Positions 1-3,432 of a stretch of 5,912 nt of DNA are shown here, piece after piece. Numbering within the stretch: the first letter of the stretch is position 1; each line of letters opens with the position of its first letter. Origin of the DNA: Verrucomicrobia bacterium 12-59-8 (lineage in GTDB: Bacteria; Verrucomicrobiota; Verrucomicrobiae; Verrucomicrobiales; Verrucomicrobiaceae); assembly GCA_002279765.1 (NCBI GenBank), contig NCCR01000265.1:1-5912 (forward strand), written 5' to 3'. Under the pieces are notes generated by a model. It was not told the DNA's origin. It searched no databases and was given only the letters and a program-made list of their open reading frames with translations. A program made the translations under genes and the position numbers.

Positions 1-367
1 CATGGTCTCCGCCATCAAGATCGGCGGCGTCCCGCTCTACAAGCTCGCCCGCAAAGGCCAGGAAGTCGTGCGCGAGCCCCGCTTCGTCCGCGTGTACGAC
101 TACGAGATCACCCGCTTCGAGCCTCCGTTCGTCGATTTCCGCGTCGTCTGCAGCAAAGGCTTCTACGTCCGCACCTACGCGCATGATGTCGGCCAAAAGC
201 TCGGCTGCGGCGCCCACCTCAGCGCCCTGCGTCGCACCCGCTCCGGCCACTTCAAGCTCCTTCCCGGCAAGCACGTCTCCTTTGACCAGCTCAAGCAGGG
301 CAAGAAGGACGAAGTCCTCGCGTCCATGCTGACGCTGTATGACGTGAGCAAGCTGCGCGGCGCGTAG
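1..367 (+). CDS. truB: tRNA pseudouridine(55) synthase TruB, C-terminal part (5' end outside window)
   Basis: TruB isomerises uridine 55 in the T-loop of tRNAs to pseudouridine in the cytoplasm. The frame is open from the left edge and ends at TAG 365-367, giving about 121 residues of the C-terminal part of the catalytic domain. Visible family motifs, numbered from the Met codon at base 2, are VSAIKIGGVPLYKLARKG (2-19), matching the family pattern SAxKxxGxxLYxxAR.G, and CSKGFYVRTYAHDVGQKLGC (50-69), followed by GAHLSALRRTRSG. R57 in the YVRT motif corresponds to the conserved active-site Arg. The catalytic Asp lies in the missing upstream part. The residue before SAIK, usually Tyr or Phe, is Val. 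The protein ends about 40 residues after the RRTRSG motif, with no large extra C-terminal domain. The Met at base 2 is internal, not the start. The assignment is strong; it is a housekeeping gene with no evident link to the CRISPR locus. Confidence 0.95.
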   Translation, partial: MVSAIKIGGVPLYKLARKGQEVVREPRFVRVYDYEITRFEPPFVDFRVVCSKGFYVRTYAHDVGQKLGCGAHLSALRRTRSGHFKLLPGKHVSFDQLKQGKKDEVLASMLTLYDVSKLRGA

Positions 368-369
368 CC

Positions 370-438
370 AGCGCTCCGGCCCATTTTCCATTCTTAGTTC
401 CTCCATTCTCAGTTCTTCCATGGCTTGGTCCCCTCGCA
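370..438 (+). repeat. Direct repeat, copy A, in the truB downstream region
   Basis: This segment and 528-588 are diverged copies of one sequence. Both begin with an identical 25-base stretch (370-394 and 528-552, opening AGCGCTCCGG and ending CCATTCT). Both end with a near-identical block AGTTCTTCCATGG(C/T)TTGGTCC that runs on to TCGCA. The copies differ by small insertions and deletions in the middle, where CCATTCT-type words are repeated a different number of times. The copy begins 3 bases after the truB stop. It is rich in CCATT words, with the complementary AATGG words at 453-510, so the transcript could form imperfect stem structures and might help end truB transcription. No transposase or clear terminal structure is present. 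Confidence 0.75.
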
Positions 439-468
439 TGTCTTGGGCATGGCGAATGGCAAATGAAG

Positions 469-504
469 GAATGGGTCAGAATGGTGGAGTGGGTCAAAAT
501 GGTG
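469..504 (+). repeat. Two-unit 18-bp tandem repeat, AATGG-rich
   Basis: Two imperfect 18-base units lie side by side: GAATGGGTCAGAATGGTG at 469-486 and a copy at 487-504 with A-to-G and G-to-A changes at two positions. A third partial unit, GAATGG, follows at 505-510. The unit is itself built from AATGG/GGTG words, and the complementary CCATT words occur in the flanking direct repeats on both sides. The sequence is low in complexity and has no convincing coding potential. Confidence 0.65.
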
Positions 505-527
505 GAATGGCCAGCGCCTCCTGCGTC

Positions 528-588
528 AGCGCTCCGGCCCATTTTCCATTCTGCCATTCTTAGTTCTTCCATGGTTTGGTCCCTCGCA
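528..588 (+). repeat. Direct repeat, copy B, upstream of the exported-protein gene
   Basis: Second copy of the element at 370-438, offset by 158 bases at its left end. The first 25 bases are identical to copy A, and the right-hand block AGTTCTTCCATGG...TCGCA is conserved with one substitution and one missing C. It ends about 90 bases before the start codon chosen for the next gene. The remaining stretch 589-676 shows no promoter or structure that I can support. Confidence 0.75.
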
Positions 589-676
589 CCTCTCCGCAGG
601 TTTCTAGCCCTGCATGATAAGTCGGGGTGCGCCGCACTGTTTAAGCACCTACAGCCCTGCCCGGCTGTCTCCAACC

Positions 677-1669
677 ATGAAACTCTGCTCCCTCCGCCCA
701 TACGTGGCGTGGCTGCTGGCCTGGCATTCCGGCCTGTCGGTGTCCGCACAAACACCCACCTCCCCTGCCGCTCCCACGGCCACACCCGCAGAGCCAGCAG
801 TGATTGCGCCCCCGCTCACCCCCGCCCAGGCCATCCTCAAAGTCCGCCTCTTTGGCCAGATGCGGCGCGCCAGCCTGCTGGGAGACGCCATCCACAGCGC
901 CGACCAGCGCATCGAAGCCCGCTTTGACGACCTCCTCACCACGCTCCGCGCCGTCAGCGACTCCAAGGACTCCCACACCCAGGTCACCCGCATGAAGGAG
1001 GAGACCATCACCAGCCTGCAAAACAGCATCACCTCCTACCAGCAGAAGCGCGCCTGGCTGCAGGAGCAGATGGTGCGCCCCACCTTCAACCTCACCCAGG
1101 TGCAGAAGCAGACCATCAGCAACGACTTCGAAGAGCGCATCGAAAAACGCGTGCAGCAGATCGTCGAACTCTACAAAACCTTCCCCAAGCACGAGGACTT
1201 CGAGCGCTACAAAGCCATCGGCCACTCCCGCTTTGGCGGCGTGCGTTATGAGGACAGCGAGGACTACCGGCAAAACCTCCGCCTCTCCAGCCAGACCGAC
1301 ACCCTGCGCACCAAGCTCATCCAAGACATGCAGGCCAACGTCGAGCGCCTCGAACAGGAAAACCGCACCCTCGCAGAAATGGCCTCCACCCTCTCCAATC
1401 CCGAACTCCGCGAAGTGTACAGCGACGAACAACGCAAAAACGAAGACCTCCGCGACGTCCTCAAGCAGGACCTCGACACCATCACCAGCAGTCCCGCCAT
1501 CCCCGGCCGCCCCATCAGCGGCCAGGAGGCCCAAGCGCTCGACCCAATGATCCAGCACTCCATCGACTCCCTGCAGCGCGAGTTCACCCTCCTCTTCTCC
1601 CGCTACGCCGACTGGCTCACCTCCACCTCCGCCGTCAACACCCTCCGCGCCCAGGTGGACAAGAAGTGA
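677..1669 (+). CDS. Hypothetical exported helical (coiled-coil) protein, 330 aa
   Basis: I do not recognise this family. The ATG at 677 is preferred over the in-frame ATG at 614 because it puts a plausible signal peptide at the N-terminus: MKLC.. with an Arg at residue 7, a hydrophobic stretch YVAWLLAWHSGLSV (9-22) and a likely cleavage site VSA|Q after residue 24. Residues 25-48 form a Pro/Ala/Thr-rich linker. The rest is strongly charged and helical, with coiled-coil-like stretches at about 70-135 and 205-268 rich in Glu, Gln, Arg and Lys. A short Gly/Pro-containing break at 270-282 is followed by a final helix pair. No catalytic motif, lipobox or transmembrane anchor is seen, so the mature protein is probably periplasmic or on the cell surface. 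There is no clear ribosome binding site. Codon use (C-ending codons dominate) matches the surrounding GC-rich genome. The TGA stop is only 23 bases before the first CRISPR repeat and no terminator lies between, so its transcript could run into the array. The reading frame is secure; the function is unknown. Confidence 0.8.
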   Translation: MKLCSLRPYVAWLLAWHSGLSVSAQTPTSPAAPTATPAEPAVIAPPLTPAQAILKVRLFGQMRRASLLGDAIHSADQRIEARFDDLLTTLRAVSDSKDSHTQVTRMKEETITSLQNSITSYQQKRAWLQEQMVRPTFNLTQVQKQTISNDFEERIEKRVQQIVELYKTFPKHEDFERYKAIGHSRFGGVRYEDSEDYRQNLRLSSQTDTLRTKLIQDMQANVERLEQENRTLAEMASTLSNPELREVYSDEQRKNEDLRDVLKQDLDTITSSPAIPGRPISGQEAQALDPMIQHSIDSLQREFTLLFSRYADWLTSTSAVNTLRAQVDKK

Positions 1670-1692
1670 GGGAGCGCCTGACGCCCGAATCT

Positions 1693-1992
1693 GTTTTGTC
1701 TTCCCCCCCGGCTTGGGATGGCTAAACTATACTACAGCCACTTTCCACTTCGGATGATGTTTTGTCTTCCCCCCCGGCTTGGGATGGCTAAACTCGGCCC
1801 GGATGTGCTTACGCTGCAAGCCGTGTTTTGTCTTCCCCCCCGGCTTGGGATGGCTAAACTTTTCGCCGTGTGGAGCGCATCAGCAAGCAGGTTTTGTCTT
1901 CCCCCCCGGCTTGGGATGGCTAAACTCTTGAAGGTCTTCTCCCACGGAGTCCGATTGTTTTGTCTTCCCCCCCGGCTTGGGATGGCTAAACT
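1693..1992 (+). CRISPR. Type II-C CRISPR array, 5 repeats and 4 spacers
   Basis: Five identical 36-bp repeats lie at 1693-1728, 1759-1794, 1825-1860, 1891-1926 and 1957-1992. Each opens GTTTTGTCTT, contains a run of seven C, and ends GGGATGGCTAAACT. The four spacers (1729-1758, 1795-1824, 1861-1890, 1927-1956) are all unique and exactly 30 bp. The GTTTT start, 36/30 geometry and adjacent cas9-cas1-cas2 are typical of type II. Direction of transcription is read as + because the tracrRNA anti-repeat downstream is the reverse complement of the repeat as written on +. Neither end carries a degenerate terminal repeat. Only 23 bp separate the first repeat from the preceding gene, so a normal AT-rich leader is not present on that side. 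I found no protospacer for any spacer by eye within this window. Confidence 0.97.
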
Positions 1993-1996
1993 AGGA

Positions 1997-2025
1997 TTGA
2001 CAGAAAGCCTTTCATCACCAACAAT
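1997..2025 (+). promoter_or_regulatory. Sigma-70 type promoter of the tracrRNA gene
   Basis: A perfect TTGACA -35 box at 1997-2002 is followed by exactly 17 bp and an AACAAT -10 box at 2020-2025 (4 of 6 consensus bases, including the key A at position 2 and T at position 6). Transcription would start around 2031-2034, just before the anti-repeat that starts at 2036. It begins 4 bases after the last CRISPR repeat. The fit between promoter spacing and the expected RNA start makes this call likely although untested. Confidence 0.75.
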
Positions 2026-2035
2026 TAGAGTGCAA

Positions 2036-2073
2036 AGTTAGCCATCCCAAGCCGGGGATCAGGAAGACTTAAC
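2036..2073 (+). repeat. Anti-repeat of the tracrRNA (inverted, diverged copy of the CRISPR repeat)
   Basis: Reverse-complement relative of the 36-bp repeat. It matches over the 3' two thirds of the repeat, except for one missing A near the repeat's 3' end. It carries ATCA in place of one base within the G-run that faces the repeat's seven C, and TT in place of AA near the end. These changes leave two helices separated by an asymmetric bulge, the usual architecture of a repeat:anti-repeat duplex. They also mean this is not a degenerate sixth repeat of the array. Confidence 0.92.
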
Positions 2074-2077
2074 TGAT

Positions 2078-2128
2078 AACTCCCCGCCTCCGTCACTGCC
2101 TAGCACCGGAGCGCGGGGAGTTTTATTT
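2078..2128 (+). terminator. Intrinsic terminator and 3' hairpin of the tracrRNA, possibly bidirectional
   Basis: The outer stem AACTCCCCGC (2078-2087) pairs perfectly with GCGGGGAGTT (2113-2122). An inner stem CTCCG (2088-2092) pairs with CGGAG (2107-2111), with a single bulged C at 2112 and a 14-base loop (2093-2106). A T-rich tail TTTTATTT (2121-2128) follows on the + strand. The cas2 stop codon is at 2130-2132, so on the - strand the same stem lies just behind the cas operon. There the downstream tail TTATCAGTT is a poorer U-tract, so termination of the cas transcript is possible but weaker. Confidence 0.88.
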
Positions 2129-2129
2129 C

Positions 2130-2483
2130 CTACCAGAATTCAATCTGCTTGGGCATCTCGATACGCTCCGGCGGGTGATTGCGTTCATAGTTGCCACCCC
2201 CCAGGCACAGCCCGCGCGTCCATTGGGCATCGGTCAGAAAGAGCACTCGTACATTGCCTGCCTCCGGCACCATCTTACGCAGGCGTTCAGCATGTTTCTC
2301 CATGCGGTCCACATCCGGGCAGGCACGCGTGTAAACGCTGAACTGCACCATAAAGAAACCATCCTCCAGCAGAGCATTGCGAAACTCCGTGGCAGTCCTG
2401 CGCTGCGCCTTCGTCAGCACTGGCAGGTCAAACATGACGAGCATCCAGCCCATGCGGTAAGGGGAAAGTTTTTCTCTGGGCAT
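2130..2483 (-). CDS. cas2: CRISPR-associated endonuclease Cas2
   Basis: Cas2 is the small dimeric partner that bridges two Cas1 dimers in the spacer-integration complex. The 117-residue product has a ferredoxin-like Cas2 fold signature: the first strand MLVMFDLPV (14-22) with the conserved Asp at 19, followed by TKAQRRTATEFRNALLEDGF (24-43), the QFSVYTRACPDVDRMEKHAE segment (47-66) and the strand VRVLFLTDAQ (78-87). These motifs are characteristic of type II Cas2 proteins. The start is taken as ATG at 2483, which adds about ten residues before the core; the in-frame ATG at codon 11 (MGWMLVMFDL) is an alternative start. It lies 19 bp behind cas1 and is last in the cas9-cas1-cas2 operon, ending next to the tracrRNA terminator. 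It appears intact. Confidence 0.96.
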   Translation of the reverse strand: MPREKLSPYRMGWMLVMFDLPVLTKAQRRTATEFRNALLEDGFFMVQFSVYTRACPDVDRMEKHAERLRKMVPEAGNVRVLFLTDAQWTRGLCLGGGNYERNHPPERIEMPKQIEFW

Positions 2484-2502
2484 GCGGCCCTCCGGGTTCG
2501 CT

Positions 2503-3402
2503 TCAATTCAACGCAGGCACCCACAGCGGATCAGGACTCAGGTGGCTGTAACAGTCGGTCAGCGTGGCGGCGCTCTTGTCGATCGCATCCAGCAGCTTGA
2601 GTGAAAACGGTTCCTTCTCCACCCGGCGCTCCCGCAGCTCACGCCCAATCTTCCTGCACCAGGCCGCCTCGGTGATCTCCGGCTCGTTCTGCATGAAGTC
2701 CGCCAGCATGCAGTCCACAAAGGGGCGGTACGGCTCCATTAAGTCATACACCAGCGGGTCCGCCTTGTAGCGCGGCACATGCCCGACACCGAGCAGCGGG
2801 CTCAGGCCATGCACAATCAGGGAACGGTGGCACAGCGCTGCCAGCACGGTGTAGCCATAGTTCAGCATCCGGTTTGGCGGAGTGTTCAGTTTGCGGTCCC
2901 GCCGCGTGGCACTCCAGCCAATGCTGGGAAAGTAGAGCTGCCAGTATTTCTTGGCGCAGTTGCCCTCATCCACCTGCTTGATCCTCATGGCCCGGTCCAG
3001 GTGCGCGCTGAACAGCTCACGCTGCTTGAGCACCGCCTGCTGGTTGGCCGTCTTGCCCAGCAGCAGCCGGTTCCACAGCCGTTCATTCAGGCGCTGCGGC
3101 TGCCGCGCCTGATTCAGATACGCCCGCGTGTCGATGATGCGCGGCAGCGGCGTCGTGACTCCCACCGGTCGATAGCTCTCATCGCAATGCAGGATGAGTC
3201 CGTCCTGCTCCAGAATGCCGGAGATGGCATTGCTCGTCAGAGTGACACCGCGTGCGGCGATGACCACCGCCCGGATGTCTTCCAGCGGCAGCTTCTTTTC
3301 CACGGCATCGACAGCGTCCTTGGGCGGACGGCAGACGAGAAAGCCGCGCTCACGCGCCAGCATGGCACCGTGAGTCAGGATGTGAACGACGTGGTAGCTC
3401 AT
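2503..3402 (-). CDS. cas1: CRISPR-associated integrase Cas1 (type II)
   Basis: Cas1 is the metal-dependent integrase that inserts new spacers at the array together with Cas2. The product is 299 residues, normal for type II Cas1. An N-terminal beta domain (about 1-85, with ARGVTLTSNAISGILEQDGL at 50-69) precedes the helical catalytic domain. Predicted metal ligands are all present: E146 in DEGNCAKKYWQLYFP, H208 in GLSPLLGVGH and E223 in YDLMEPYRPFVD. The characteristic motif NTPPNRMLNYGYTVL is at 173-187. The ATG at 3402 follows cas9 by 30 bp, without a visible Shine-Dalgarno sequence, and cas2 follows after 19 bp, so the three genes very likely share one transcript. Its GC content (about 60% in the block I counted) matches cas2 and the 5' half of cas9. 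It appears intact. No csn2 or cas4 follows in the window, which supports subtype II-C. Confidence 0.97.
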   Translation of the reverse strand: MSYHVVHILTHGAMLARERGFLVCRPPKDAVDAVEKKLPLEDIRAVVIAARGVTLTSNAISGILEQDGLILHCDESYRPVGVTTPLPRIIDTRAYLNQARQPQRLNERLWNRLLLGKTANQQAVLKQRELFSAHLDRAMRIKQVDEGNCAKKYWQLYFPSIGWSATRRDRKLNTPPNRMLNYGYTVLAALCHRSLIVHGLSPLLGVGHVPRYKADPLVYDLMEPYRPFVDCMLADFMQNEPEITEAAWCRKIGRELRERRVEKEPFSLKLLDAIDKSAATLTDCYSHLSPDPLWVPALN

Positions 3403-3432
3403 GGGTGGTAAGTGGGTTGCTCTATGAAGTTC

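Larger units (their letters stand above)
2032..2128 (+). ncRNA. tracrRNA of the type II-C system
   Basis: This trans-activating RNA pairs with the crRNA repeat and holds the duplex in Cas9; host RNase III normally processes it. Its 5' part (2036-2073) is the anti-repeat: TAGCCATCCCAAGCCGGGG (2039-2057) is a perfect complement of the repeat. After a 4-base bulge (2058-2061), GGAAGAC (2062-2068) pairs again, a U-U/U-U internal mismatch follows (2069-2070), and AAC (2071-2073) pairs with the first three bases of the repeat. The 3' part is one long hairpin (2078-2122) followed by TTTTATTT. Predicted length is about 95 nt. It lies between the array and cas2, on the same strand as the array and convergent with the cas operon. 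Only one hairpin follows the anti-repeat, with just four nucleotides between them. The identity is strong; the exact 5' end depends on the inferred promoter. Confidence 0.92.

Noticed and set aside
614..676. The upstream ATG at 614 as start of the exported protein
   Set aside because: It would add 21 residues before a good signal peptide. The ATG at 677 places the hydrophobic core at the expected distance from the N-terminus.
463..927. A 154-codon open frame on the + strand
   Set aside because: It starts inside the AATGG-rich repeats and overlaps the exported-protein gene in another frame. It has no motif or start signal.
641..1558. A 305-codon open frame on the - strand, rich in Gly, Ala, Val and Leu
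   Set aside because: It is antisense to the exported-protein gene, low in complexity (typical of GC-rich shadow frames) and has no recognisable motif.
1993..2022. A fifth spacer after repeat 5
   Set aside because: No direct repeat follows it. The segment contains the tracrRNA promoter instead.
1718..2041. A 107-codon open frame on + running through the array, with a periodic FCLPPRLGMAKL motif
   Set aside because: The peptide periodicity is just the 66-bp repeat-spacer unit, which is a multiple of three. It is CRISPR DNA, not a gene.
2036..2073. A degenerate, inverted sixth CRISPR repeat
   Set aside because: It is on the opposite orientation, has a 4-base bulge insertion and is followed by a terminator hairpin and preceded by a promoter. 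All of this fits a tracrRNA anti-repeat better.
2779..3411. A 210-codon open frame on the + strand
   Set aside because: It is antisense to cas1, which has all its catalytic residues. Its translation shows no family motif.
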